Positions 17,081-25,242 of a stretch of DNA of 64,000 nt are shown in pieces. Source of the stretch: CAXXIC01 sp049315325 (GTDB lineage Bacteria > Bacteroidota > Bacteroidia > Bacteroidales > UBA7332); the NCBI GenBank assembly GCA_049315325.1, contig JBMOKJ010000002.1, positions 186,001 through 250,000 on the forward strand, given 5' to 3'. Position 1 is the first letter of the stretch; every line of letters begins with the position of its first letter. The notes below the pieces were generated by a model. The model searched no databases. It saw only the letters and a program-made list of their open reading frames with translations, and was not told the origin of the DNA. A program made the position numbers and the translations under genes.

Positions 17081-17707
17081 ATGGAATTGAATAACATTCT
17101 TGAATGGCGATATGCCACAAAACGTATGAACGGAACGAAAGTTCCTCAAGACAAAGTCGATGCAATCGTAAAAGCAATTCAGTTGACGCCAACCTCTGTC
17201 GGTTTTCAGGCATTTCACCTTTTTGTTGTAGAAGATCAGGCTTCGCGCAAAACTATCTTCGAAAAGAGCTGTCAGCAGCCCCAAATGGTCGAAGGTTCGC
17301 ATGTATTGGTGTTTGCTGCACGCACTGAGATTACTGATGAAGAAGTGAATAAATACATCAATCATGTGGCTAAAACGCGTGGAATTCCTGTTGAAAGCCT
17401 TGATGGATACAAAGGTATGGTGGCTTCGTTCAAATCCAAAACAGCGGAAGAATATTTGAATTGGACAGCTCGTCAGGTGTATATTGCTTTAGGATTTGGA
17501 TTGGTAGCTGCAGCTGCCGAACAAGTAGATTCTACACCAATCGAAGGTTTTGACCCTTTATCTATGGATGAAATACTCGGTTTGAAAGAAAAGGGATTGC
17601 ACAGTGTAGTGATTTTGGCACTAGGATATCGCGATGCTGCTAACGACCGTTTGGCAAACCTTGCTAAGGTGAGAAAACCTATTTCTGACTTGGTGACTGT
17701 GATTTGA
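17081..17707 (+). CDS. NAD(P)H-dependent nitroreductase family protein
   Basis: ATG at 17081 gives 208 residues; the frame extends to 17036 but the first 15 codons overlap the leader. The start ILEWRYATKRMNGTKVP, the stretch LTPTSVGFQAFHLFVVED, and RQVYIALGFGLVAAAAEQVDSTPIEGFDP match the NfsB/nitroreductase fold, which binds FMN and works as a dimer. Natural substrates of this family are quinones or nitro compounds; none can be read here. Stands alone between the atpC terminator and the tRNA gene. Confidence 0.85.
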   Translation: MELNNILEWRYATKRMNGTKVPQDKVDAIVKAIQLTPTSVGFQAFHLFVVEDQASRKTIFEKSCQQPQMVEGSHVLVFAARTEITDEEVNKYINHVAKTRGIPVESLDGYKGMVASFKSKTAEEYLNWTARQVYIALGFGLVAAAAEQVDSTPIEGFDPLSMDEILGLKEKGLHSVVILALGYRDAANDRLANLAKVRKPISDLVTVI

Positions 17708-17804
17708 GTAGTAGCGTGAACCTAATTTTGAACGATTTTGAGGAAATCGAAGTCGTAAATCTCAGTTTGGCTCTCGAATATTATGAGAATTAATGGGAAT
17801 TTCC

Positions 17805-17812
17805 TATCTTTG
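17805..17812 (+). promoter_or_regulatory. -7 box of the tRNA gene
   Basis: TATCTTTG, a full match to TAnnTTTG, 19 bp before the tRNA 5' end. No convincing -33 TTTG. Confidence 0.5.
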
Positions 17813-17831
17813 CGCTCACAAAAATAAGGCC

Positions 17832-17908
17832 GGCCGAGTAGCTCAGCTGGATAGAGCAACAGCCTTCTAAGCTGTGGGTCTTGGGTTCGAATCCCAACTT
17901 GGTCACCA
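17832..17908 (+). tRNA. tRNA-Arg (anticodon TCT)
   Basis: 77 nt cloverleaf: acceptor GGCCGAG / CTTGGTC (two G-U pairs), D arm GCTC...GAGC, anticodon stem ACAGC / GCTGT with loop CTTCTAA (anticodon TCT), T arm TTGGG-TTCGAAT-CCCAA, and encoded CCA. Reads AGA (and AGG) codons. Confidence 0.95.
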
Positions 17909-17914
17909 TTTTTT

Positions 17915-17955
17915 AAACAAAGCGACAATCTGAATTAGATTGTCGCTTTGTTTTT
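17915..17955 (+). terminator. Terminator after tRNA-Arg
   Basis: Perfect 17-bp stem (AAACAAAGCGACAATCT against its complement), loop GAATT, then TTT. It may also work from the minus strand for ppnP, since A/T tracts flank both sides. Confidence 0.85.
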
Positions 17956-17972
17956 TCGTTATCTGAACTAAA

Positions 17973-18284
17973 TCAATAGTAAGAACAACAGTAGTCAGTA
18001 GCTTCTTTTACTACCAATTTGAATTTTGCATTGGCAGGAACGTGAAATTCGTCGCCTTCTACTACCGTTTGCCATTCCTTTTTGTCAGGGAGCAAAACGT
18101 CCATCTCTCCACCGAGAATTTCCATCAATTCGTTGGTGTCAGTTCCAAATTCGTATTCTCCAGGCATCATTATGCCTAATGTTTTCTTTGTGCCGTCGGC
18201 AAATAGCACTGTGCGGCTGGTTACTTGTCCACCGAAGTAGATATTTGCTTTTTTAACGACTGTTACTTGTTCAAATTGACTCAT
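17973..18284 (-). CDS. ppnP: Pyrimidine/purine nucleoside phosphorylase (PpnP, DUF1255)
   Basis: 103 residues, the family length. Single small cupin: ANIYFGGQVTSRTVLFADGTKKTLGIMMPGEYEFGT, then EILGGEMDVLLP and FHVPANAKFKLVV, matching the E. coli YaiE/PpnP family. These enzymes split nucleosides with phosphate to give the base and ribose 1-phosphate. Last gene of a minus-strand run lacI-ubiE-ppnP (gap of 27 bp to ubiE). The function assignment rests on the family; nothing in the context links it to nucleosides. Confidence 0.85.
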   Translation of the reverse strand: MSQFEQVTVVKKANIYFGGQVTSRTVLFADGTKKTLGIMMPGEYEFGTDTNELMEILGGEMDVLLPDKKEWQTVVEGDEFHVPANAKFKLVVKEATDYCCSYY

Positions 18285-18311
18285 TTTGATTTGTAATTTA
18301 TGGTTATCTTT

Positions 18312-19061
18312 TTATTTCTCAGCTAAATAGAATGCACAAACCCCCATGGTGTATTTTTTGTAAACAACGGAGCTGAATCCACATTTTTTCAATAGTTCGG
18401 TCATCACTTTGCCTTGTGGAAATGCTTCGATCGATTTGGGTAAATAGGTGTATGCTTTGCGGTCTTTCGAGAAGAGTCGTGCGAATGCAGGAATAACAGT
18501 TTTACTGTAAGCGCGGTAAAGTTCGCGAATCGGGAAATACTCTGGTTCCGACATTTCGAGAATAACGAGGTGACCACCCGGTTTGAGCACGCGACACATT
18601 TCGGAGATTCCTTTCTCGAGGTCTTCGAAGTTGCGCACACCGAAAGCCACCGTAGCAGCATCGAAAGTGGCATCTTTAAATTCTAAGTTAGTGCTGTCTC
18701 CTACTTTGAGTTCGATTTTCGATTGAAATTCGGGAGCTGACACCTTTACTTCACCCACTTTGAGCATTCCTTCGGAGATATCAATTCCGACAATCTTTTC
18801 TGGTTGAAGCAGTCGAAATGCGTTGATCGCAAAATCGCCAGTTCCTGTGGCAACGTCAAGAATGGTTTTGGGTTGAAACTTCTTAAGGCTCAAAATGGCA
18901 TTTTTGCGCCAGATTGTATCGATGCCAAAAGTCATAAAACGATTCATCGGATCGTAATTGTCCGAAATTGCGTCGAACATACGCACGATTTGCTCTTTTT
19001 TACCGCCTTCTTGCTCGTATGGCAATACTTTTTCGCAATCAAATCCTTCTGATTTCTCCAT
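18312..19061 (-). CDS. ubiE: Demethylmenaquinone methyltransferase
   Basis: 249 residues, class I SAM methyltransferase. The motif I LDVATGTGDFAI, the family signature IWRKNAILSL, and DAATVAFGVRNFEDLEKGISEMCRVLKPGGHLVILEM are those of UbiE/MenG. In Bacteroidota, which use menaquinone, the enzyme methylates demethylmenaquinone in the last step of synthesis (MenG activity). Second gene of the minus-strand run, 12 bp after the lacI-family gene. Confidence 0.92.
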   Translation of the reverse strand: MEKSEGFDCEKVLPYEQEGGKKEQIVRMFDAISDNYDPMNRFMTFGIDTIWRKNAILSLKKFQPKTILDVATGTGDFAINAFRLLQPEKIVGIDISEGMLKVGEVKVSAPEFQSKIELKVGDSTNLEFKDATFDAATVAFGVRNFEDLEKGISEMCRVLKPGGHLVILEMSEPEYFPIRELYRAYSKTVIPAFARLFSKDRKAYTYLPKSIEAFPQGKVMTELLKKCGFSSVVYKKYTMGVCAFYLAEK

Positions 19062-19073
19062 TTTATTTGTTGT

Positions 19074-20090
19074 TTATTTCTTTTGTGATGATTTTCTGAT
19101 GATAAGTTCGGGTGGAAACTGAATGTGATGATTGATTCGTTCTCCGACCTCTTGATTGAGTTGCTCAATCACAATTTCTGCTGCTTTAATACCCATATTT
19201 GTACTGAAGAGTTCGGTCGATGTCAGTTGAGGCTCAATGAATTCGGTGAAGAATTCATTCGCAATACCAACTACTGCCACTTGTTCAGGAACCTTTATTT
19301 TTACTTTTTTCAAAGTTTGAATAACACCCATTGCAGAAAAATCTCCTGCTGCATAGATTCCATCTGGAATATCGTTGGCTGTTATCATCTTTTCAACAGC
19401 TTCAATGCCAGTCTCAAGGGTAATGGCATTGCTGAAAATCCAATTCTCTTCTACAACCAACCGGTGGTCTCTCATGGCTGATAGATAGCCCTGTAGTCGA
19501 TTGCGATAAACGCTCAAAGATTGCGGTCCAGCGAGATGAAATACCCTTTTGCAACCCTGCTCAATGAGGTGTGATGTGGCTTGATAAGCTGCTTCGAAAT
19601 TGTCTACTTCGACTTTGCTCACATCCAAACTATCGGGCACACGGTCGAAAAACACAATCGGTGTGTGTTTTGATATGTAGGGCTTGAAATGCGAATAATC
19701 AGTTGTTTCGGCAGAAAGTGAAACAATTAAAGCATCAATTTTTTTTGCGAGAAAGGTCTTTGCTATCGATTTCTCTGTCTCGTATTTTTCGTTCGATTGT
19801 GAGAAAATAACGCTATAGCCATTTTTATATGCCACTTGTTCGATTCCCGCAATTGCCGATGCAAAGAAGTTTCGGTTGATACGTGGCACAATCACTCCGA
19901 TAACCAAACTTCGTCCTGTGCGCAAATGCGAAGCCACCGGATTTGGTTGAAAATTCAGCTCTTCGGCCAACGCCAACACTTTCGCTTTCATCTTTTTGCT
20001 GATGCGCGGGTTGTCTTGCAAGGCTCGCGATACGGTAGATGCCGTTGTGTCGAGTGCTTTGGCTATGTCGTAGATGGTTACTTTGGTCAC
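19074..20090 (-). CDS. LacI-family transcriptional regulator
   Basis: 338 residues. N-terminal helix-turn-helix with hinge: VTIYDIAKALDTTASTVSRAL, then NFQPNPVASHLRTGRSLVIGVIVP. The rest is a periplasmic-binding-protein-like sensor (DGIYAAGDFSAMGVIQTLKK, AVVGIANEFFTEFIEPQLTS). In Bacteroidota such regulators answer to sugars. Its target is not obvious: it is followed by ubiE and ppnP, which are not sugar genes. It has its own promoter and probably leads the transcript. Confidence 0.9.
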   Translation of the reverse strand: MTKVTIYDIAKALDTTASTVSRALQDNPRISKKMKAKVLALAEELNFQPNPVASHLRTGRSLVIGVIVPRINRNFFASAIAGIEQVAYKNGYSVIFSQSNEKYETEKSIAKTFLAKKIDALIVSLSAETTDYSHFKPYISKHTPIVFFDRVPDSLDVSKVEVDNFEAAYQATSHLIEQGCKRVFHLAGPQSLSVYRNRLQGYLSAMRDHRLVVEENWIFSNAITLETGIEAVEKMITANDIPDGIYAAGDFSAMGVIQTLKKVKIKVPEQVAVVGIANEFFTEFIEPQLTSTELFSTNMGIKAAEIVIEQLNQEVGERINHHIQFPPELIIRKSSQKK

Positions 20091-20109
20091 GATTATTGAT
20101 TTCGAACGA

Positions 20110-20136
20110 CAAATTTACGATTTCTTTTCTATTCAA
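20110..20136 (-). promoter_or_regulatory. Promoter of the lacI-ubiE-ppnP run
   Basis: On the minus strand TAAATTTG (20117-20110) is a full -7 match 20 bp before the ATG; TTG at 20136-20134 lies 16 bp further up. Confidence 0.45.
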
Positions 20137-20312
20137 GAAACCATTAACTGATTAACTGAATAATTGAGTGTTTGAATAAAGCTAAAGTGAAGTAACGACT
20201 GTCAATGAGTGATTTTTGATTTGGCAGTTGAAATTTCTTCGCTATTTCAGCTTTTTTTTGTTGATTTGTATTCGAATAGATATATTCGCCATTTTACAAT
20301 AATTTACGACCT

Positions 20313-21302
20313 ATGCAGATATTGACACTCCTTTTCGAAAACTATTTTGGTGAACCGTTGAAAACTATAGAACCAATTCCTGGTTCCGGTTCCAATCGAC
20401 TTTATGTGAGGTTGATTGGTGAAAAAAACCGTTGTATTGGGATGAAAGGGGAGTCAATAATTGAAAATGAGGCGTTTATTTCTTTGGCGAATCACTTTTT
20501 TTCGAAAGGGTTGGCTGTTCCACAGCTTTATGCCATCAGCGAAGATCGGATGAGTTACATTCAGCAGGATTGTAGCGATTTGGCTTTGTTCGATTTTGTA
20601 GCTTCAGCTCGACAAGATAACAACTACAGCGATGAGCAAAAAGCGATGCTTTGCGACACAATGGTTGCTTTGGCCGATATTCAAGTGAAAGGCGCTGAAG
20701 ATCTCGACTATTCTGTCTGTTTCCCACGTGCAGAGTTCGATCGTCGGTGCATTTATTGGGATTTGAATTATTTCAAATACTGCTTCCTGCGTCCTTATGG
20801 CGTGGCGTTCAGCGAAAATCTGCTCGAAGATGAGTTCGACCGCATGGCAGATATTCTTGATGCCGAAACGAATGATGTTTTTCTTTACCGTGATTTCCAG
20901 TCGCGTAATGTGATGATTTCAAATGGGAAGCCTTACTTTATTGATTTTCAAGGTGGTCGTCGCGGACAGGTTTATTACGATGTAGCTTCGTTCCTGTGGC
21001 AAGTGGAGGCAAGTTACACTTCCGAAATGAAAGATTTGCTGATTGATGCTTACATTACTTCGCTTCGCAAGTACCGAACTGTGGATGAAGTTGCTTTTCG
21101 GAAAAGATTGGTGCATTTTGCACTCTTTCGCTTGTTGCAGGTACTCGGAGCGTGCGGCTTTCGTGGCTTAATCGAGAAAAAACAATATTTCATCAATACC
21201 ATTCCCGCTGCCATCGCAAACATTCATTCGTTGATAGACGAAGCCGGATTTGAAGAATATCCGTATTTGGTGGAAATATTGAAAGTCATAAGTCGTAAAT
21301 AA
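20313..21302 (+). CDS. Aminoglycoside-phosphotransferase-like kinase
   Basis: 329 residues. A protein-kinase-like fold is suggested by the catalytic loop VFLYRDFQSRNVMI (in place of HGDxxxxN) and the metal-binding IDFQGGRRGQVYYDVASFLW. The Gly loop EPIPGSGSNRLYVRL is present. Relatives are sugar or amino-sugar kinases and are sometimes placed with cell-wall recycling (AmgK-like), which would fit mtgA next door, but the substrate cannot be read. Starts about 220 bp from the divergent lacI gene. Confidence 0.7.
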   Translation: MQILTLLFENYFGEPLKTIEPIPGSGSNRLYVRLIGEKNRCIGMKGESIIENEAFISLANHFFSKGLAVPQLYAISEDRMSYIQQDCSDLALFDFVASARQDNNYSDEQKAMLCDTMVALADIQVKGAEDLDYSVCFPRAEFDRRCIYWDLNYFKYCFLRPYGVAFSENLLEDEFDRMADILDAETNDVFLYRDFQSRNVMISNGKPYFIDFQGGRRGQVYYDVASFLWQVEASYTSEMKDLLIDAYITSLRKYRTVDEVAFRKRLVHFALFRLLQVLGACGFRGLIEKKQYFINTIPAAIANIHSLIDEAGFEEYPYLVEILKVISRK

Positions 21303-21399
21303 GATTTACAATTTAACCATTTAAAATTTACCATTGTTGCAATCGTTAACTCAGTTAATCAATTATTCAGTTACTCAATACCTCAGTTACTTATTTCCC

Positions 21400-22083
21400 G
21401 TGAAAATATTCCGTTGGATTAAAAAAATAGCCGTTATCTTCTTTGTCTCTTCCATCTTGATGGTGTTGGTCTATCGCTTTGTGCCAGTCTATTTCACTCC
21501 ACTGATGTTGATGCGCGTTGTGGAGCAAGTGGCAAGCGGTGAAGCGCCTAAGCTTAGTCATAAATGGGTGTCTATTGACAAGATTTCTCCCAAATTAGTT
21601 CGTGCAGTTATTGCTTCCGAAGATAATCTCTTTATGGAGCATTGGGGTTTCGATTTCAATCAAATAGAGAAAGCCGTGATGGAACGGCAACGTCGTCATC
21701 GAGCACGTGGGGCAAGCACGATTTCGCAGCAAACAGCCAAAAATGTCTTTCTGATTCCTCAAGGTTCATTTGTTCGTAAAGGTTTCGAAGCCTATTTTAC
21801 GGTGTTGATTGAGTTGATGTGGCGCAAAGAACGCATCATGGAGGTTTATCTCAACTCGATTGAAATGGGCGATGGCATTTATGGTGCGGAGAGTGTGGCT
21901 CGTCTGCATTTCGATAAATCCGCAAAGACACTTTCTGCTGGAAATGCCGCCACTATTGCTGCCACATTGCCCAATCCTCTGAGGTTCAATTCGGCGCGCC
22001 CTTCGCCATACATTTTGCGCCGTAAGGCTCAAATCCTGTTTTTGATGCCACGCATGGGACGAATTGATTTTCTCGAAAAATAA
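21400..22083 (+). CDS. mtgA: Monofunctional peptidoglycan glycosyltransferase
   Basis: GTG at 21400 gives 227 residues; the upstream in-frame stretch from 21334 is made of degenerate intergenic repeats and is rejected. A membrane anchor (AVIFFVSSILMVLVYRF) is followed by the GT51 domain: VIASEDNLFMEHWGFD has the catalytic Glu, RGASTISQQTAKNVFL the second motif, and ELMWRKERIMEVYLNSIEMGDGIYG the third. It polymerises lipid II to glycan strands at the inner membrane. The last codons lie inside a duplicated repeat. Confidence 0.92.
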   Translation: MKIFRWIKKIAVIFFVSSILMVLVYRFVPVYFTPLMLMRVVEQVASGEAPKLSHKWVSIDKISPKLVRAVIASEDNLFMEHWGFDFNQIEKAVMERQRRHRARGASTISQQTAKNVFLIPQGSFVRKGFEAYFTVLIELMWRKERIMEVYLNSIEMGDGIYGAESVARLHFDKSAKTLSAGNAATIAATLPNPLRFNSARPSPYILRRKAQILFLMPRMGRIDFLEK

Positions 22084-22167
22084 CTTTCTTTGTCCCGCAG
22101 ATTCCGCAAATCTCGCTGATTGAAAGATATCATCTTTATCTGTGATCTCAGCGTAATTTGTGGGAGA
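22062..22167 (+). repeat. Intergenic palindromic repeat, copy 1
   Basis: About 106 bp, ~90% identical to a second copy 149 bp downstream. It begins inside the last codons of mtgA. Its ends are inverted: CCCGCAGATT at the left pairs with AATTTGTGGG at the right, and CGCTGAT with ATCTCAGCG, so the RNA can fold into a long imperfect hairpin. Confidence 0.8.
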
Positions 22168-22210
22168 TACTATAATCGCAAATATTATTTCTGATTCCAC
22201 GTATTGTGCT

Positions 22211-22316
22211 AATTGATTTTCTCGAAAAATAACTCTCTTTGTCCCGCAGATTCCGCAAATCTCGCTGATAGAAAGAAATATTCTTTATCTGCGATATCAG
22301 CGTAATTTGCGGGAGA
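22211..22316 (+). repeat. Intergenic palindromic repeat, copy 2
   Basis: Second copy, ending 12 bp before lipB. It repeats the AATTGATTTTCTCGAAAAATAA end of mtgA, although no gene ends here, so it arose by duplication of the mtgA tail and following DNA. Left arm TCCCGCAGATT and right arm ATCAGCGTAATTTGCGGGA form the hairpin. Confidence 0.8.
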
Positions 22317-22328
22317 AAAAATACTAAA

Positions 22329-22991
22329 ATGACAAATTACGAATTTCAGGATTGGGGATTGATAGATTATCGCGAGGCGTGGACGAAGCAACAACTGCTT
22401 TTCGATGCAGCGATTTCTGCCAAAAAAGAGCAGGGAAAGGCTGTGAATACCTTGGTTTTCTGCGAACATCCGCATGTGATAACGATAGGTAAGAGTGGCG
22501 ACCGACATAATCTGCTTTACGACGCCGAAATGCTTGCTCAACGTGGCGTGTCGTTTTACGAAATCGATCGGGGAGGCGATGTCACCTACCACGGACCAGG
22601 GCAAATCGTTGGTTATCCGATTTTCGATCTCGATCAGTTCGGTCTCGGACTTAAACAGTATATCCATCAACTTGAAGAGGCGATTATTCGACTTCTTGAA
22701 CATTATGGATTGAAAGGCGAACGACTTGATTCTGCCACCGGAGTTTGGCTCGATGTGGAAACACCGCGTGCTCGTAAGATTTGCGCCATTGGGGTGCGGA
22801 GCAGTCGTTACATTACCATGCACGGCTTTGCGCTCAATATCAATACCGATTTGAGTTATTTCTCCCTCATTCATCCTTGTGGTTTTGTGGATAAAGGCGT
22901 CACTTCGCTGCAACAGGAGTTGGGCAATGAGCTTAATATGCAAGAAGTGAAGAAACAGCTAAGGGGGATAATTGAAGAATTATTCGATTAA
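22329..22991 (+). CDS. lipB: Lipoyl(octanoyl) transferase
   Basis: 220 residues. The binding loop RGGDVTYHGPGQIVGYPIFDL, the catalytic Lys in ARKICAIGVRSSRYITMHGFALN, and the catalytic Cys in LIHPCGFVDKGVTSL are all present. LipB moves octanoyl from acyl carrier protein to lipoyl domains of 2-oxoacid dehydrogenases and the glycine cleavage system. Own ATG just after the second palindromic repeat, so its leader contains the hairpin. Confidence 0.95.
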   Translation: MTNYEFQDWGLIDYREAWTKQQLLFDAAISAKKEQGKAVNTLVFCEHPHVITIGKSGDRHNLLYDAEMLAQRGVSFYEIDRGGDVTYHGPGQIVGYPIFDLDQFGLGLKQYIHQLEEAIIRLLEHYGLKGERLDSATGVWLDVETPRARKICAIGVRSSRYITMHGFALNINTDLSYFSLIHPCGFVDKGVTSLQQELGNELNMQEVKKQLRGIIEELFD

Positions 22992-23317
22992 GTGAGCACT
23001 ATTTCTATTCTCTAAAAACAACGCCAGCAATTCAATTGATTTTCCTTTTTATTTGAAGTTTTCTTCTAAAATACCATCTATTCTCTTTGGTGTTCTCAAA
23101 CTTTTCTATATTTTTGTAAAGAACAGTTTTAAAATTCTCTGAATAATTTAGAATAACTCTTTGCAATGACTCATTCTTGCCAAAATACTTCTTCTCATTT
23201 GTACTTTATTAACGGCTCACAGTTGGTCGTTACAGCCCTTTTGTTAGAGAGAGAGAGAGAATGACCTCCTAAACGCCAAAAAGACGAACGCCGATTCGTT
23301 AACAATATTCTTTACCC
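22992..23317. other. AT-rich intergenic DNA with an AG microsatellite
   Basis: No supported gene. Contains (AG)7 at 23246-23260. A weak continuation of the 21-bp array may begin near 23297. Confidence 0.4.
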
Positions 23318-23611
23318 CTTCCCGAAACTTATATTTACCCTATACATCATTCTTTCAGAGCTATTTAAGTTCCGACATTGCCTACCCAACTTTAATTCGT
23401 CCGAATTCAAATTCAGGCACGCCTTTCCCAAACATTATTAATCAAAATCGAACATTCGATACCCCTTTTCGAAGTTTCGATTTTACTTTTCCAAACTTCT
23501 TTACTGCCTGTCGGAGTTTGGATTTTGCTTTTCCAAACTACAATCTTGCTTGCAGTAGTTTGGAAAAGGCTTACACAACTTACAAAAAGAGTTTTCGGAA
23601 ACTCTTTAACC
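23318..23611. repeat. Degenerate 21-bp-period array, copy 1
   Basis: About 14 units begin at exact 21-bp steps (23318, 23339, 23360 ... 23465, 23486, 23507, 23528 ... 23591), without insertion or deletion. Best units share CTTTTCCAAACTT followed by a T-rich half (23486 and 23528 are nearly identical; 23465 has CTTTTCGAAGTTT). The period equals two turns of B-DNA and also seven codons. One forward frame is open for about 76 codons (to 23624) but has no start codon. The array lies about 165 bp upstream of the first FN3-like gene, like the second array at 58242. Confidence 0.7.
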
Positions 23612-23775
23612 AAGCTCTTAACTTAAACTTTACTTTTTCATATTTCAACAAGCCAAGTGGAATGTTTGACAAGGTGCGTAGCCCTTTGTTTCACTCTTTG
23701 ACGTGGCTTAACCCCAAAGCCTCTTTTTACTGCTAAAAGGAGGTGAATTACAAACCATTAATCAAATTATTAAAA

Positions 23776-24390
23776 ATGAAAAAAGTAAAAGTTGTAGTGG
23801 ATTTTATCCAATTCTCGGTAGCAGCGAAGATTGTATTCTACCGAAATGTGATTGACAAACTGACAGACAATGCCACGTTCCCCACGCCCGACACGCCATT
23901 GGAAGGGGCAAATGCGGCGGTGGACAAACTCGAAACCTCTTATCTTGCTGCGCAAGATGGTAGCCGCACGGCGATTGCTGCGATGCACAGCGACGAAGAG
24001 GCCGCCGACAATCTGTTTCGTATTTTAGCAGCGTATGTCGATCGAGTGGCAGCAGGCGACGAAGTGATACTGCTTGGGAGCGGTTTTCACCTCTCGAAAC
24101 AACCCGCTCCTGCTACTAAATCTGCCCTTACGGTGGCAGATGGTGCACACTCGGGTAGTGTGAAGCTCATAGCAAAGGCAGTGGACAAAGCTGGAGCATA
24201 CCTCTGGCAATACGCCAAAGATGCACAACCCGACACCGATGCTGGATGGACATTGGCAGCCACCAGCACACAATCGACCTACGAACTGTCGGGCTTGAGT
24301 GTGGCTACGAAGTACTACTTCCGAATGGCAGCCATCACCCCTAGCGGTCAGACAGACTATACGCCTGCCGTACTAAAGGTTGTGGTGTAG
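23776..24390 (+). CDS. Small fibronectin-III-like protein, copy 1
   Basis: ATG at 23776 gives 204 residues, matching the 205 of the copy at 58632; the upstream GTG at 23743 sits directly on an AGGAGG-like run and is rejected. No signal peptide. N-terminal helical part with FPTPDTPLEGANAAVDKLETSY, then ILAAYVDRVAAGDEVILLGSGFHLSKQP, and a C-terminal FN3-like beta domain (AGAYLWQYAKD...TYELSGLSVATKYYFRMAAI). Found singly in many Bacteroidota; function unknown. Its 21-bp array upstream is shared with the second copy. Confidence 0.75.
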   Translation: MKKVKVVVDFIQFSVAAKIVFYRNVIDKLTDNATFPTPDTPLEGANAAVDKLETSYLAAQDGSRTAIAAMHSDEEAADNLFRILAAYVDRVAAGDEVILLGSGFHLSKQPAPATKSALTVADGAHSGSVKLIAKAVDKAGAYLWQYAKDAQPDTDAGWTLAATSTQSTYELSGLSVATKYYFRMAAITPSGQTDYTPAVLKVVV

Positions 24391-24408
24391 AGTGAATGAT
24401 TTCTTAAC

Positions 24409-24447
24409 AAACCTAACAGACTTCATTTATCGGGGCTGTTAGGTTTT
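24409..24447 (+). terminator. Terminator after the FN3-like gene
   Basis: Stem AAACCTAACAG (24409-24419) / CTGTTAGGTTT (24436-24446), 16-nt loop, then TTA; the U-run is short. Confidence 0.6.
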
Positions 24448-24513
24448 ACATAGAAACAGCGGAAGCCGAAAAGCGAATAGAGTAGGTGGAAATTTGAAAA
24501 AAATATAGATTGT

Positions 24514-25242
24514 ATGAAACTAACAAAATCACAATGGGCTTTAATTGTTTTTGTCATCTTTATAATTGAGATAGCAAATATGTTGTTTATTACAGAATGG
24601 GAAAAAGAGACCAAAACCCTCATAATTGAATTTGCAACAATGCTTGTTACTGGAGCTGGTTTTGCAATGGTAATTTACGGAGTGTTTAAAAAAGAAAAAG
24701 ATTTCTTAGACACAAGTATTGAAACTAAAAGTGAAGGAAATTATCATACTATAAAAACACAAGTATTCAATAAATCAGAGCTTAATAAGGATGTCACTTA
24801 TGCTTTACTTTTTATATCTAAACAGGGTGTTGATCCAGTAAGTGCGATGAATGAATCTTTATCATCTTTAGATGTGAAATTGCGGATTACTAAGACTAAT
24901 TATTTCGAATTTCTTAAAGAACAAATTAATTCGCCTCGGTTCGTTAAAAATGCAGCTATAATTCCGTTGTCATTCTATTATAGTGAAAATGTCTGGATAG
25001 CGAATGAAAACCCTGCATTTTCTTATGCGTTTAATTCAAATTGTACTAATACAAAACTTGAAAATGGTATCTACACGGTGCGCTTTTTTATCTTTTGTGA
25101 AGGAAAATTGCATCGTAGCACGGCTGATAGTTTGAGGATTTGTAATTATCCGGAGAATAAAAACTGTCTCCCAAAAGAAGAAGATAATTTTAGCAGTACT
25201 AATCCGAATCAAAAAACCAACGAAAAACAAAAAAGGCCATGA
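24514..25242 (+). CDS. Two-helix membrane-anchored protein
   Basis: 242 residues. Two hydrophobic helices at about 8-28 (ALIVFVIFIIEIANMLFI) and 38-58, then a soluble domain of beta character with several Asn/Ser-rich loops and a Lys/Asn/Gln-rich tail. Its stop overlaps the start of the LRR protein by 4 bp (ATGA), so the two are translationally coupled. I recognise no family. It may help to place or process the surface protein; that is inference from coupling only. Confidence 0.6.
   Translation: MKLTKSQWALIVFVIFIIEIANMLFITEWEKETKTLIIEFATMLVTGAGFAMVIYGVFKKEKDFLDTSIETKSEGNYHTIKTQVFNKSELNKDVTYALLFISKQGVDPVSAMNESLSSLDVKLRITKTNYFEFLKEQINSPRFVKNAAIIPLSFYYSENVWIANENPAFSYAFNSNCTNTKLENGIYTVRFFIFCEGKLHRSTADSLRICNYPENKNCLPKEEDNFSSTNPNQKTNEKQKRP

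Noticed and set aside
17722..17928. Minus-strand open frame across the tRNA gene (QVGIRTQDPQLRR...)
   Set aside because: Antisense translation of a tRNA, a well-known false gene pattern; the tRNA itself is clear.
23413..23736. Frames of 66 and 72 codons on both strands in the 21-bp array
   Set aside because: Length follows from the period being a multiple of three; no conserved start, and they run through the repeat.
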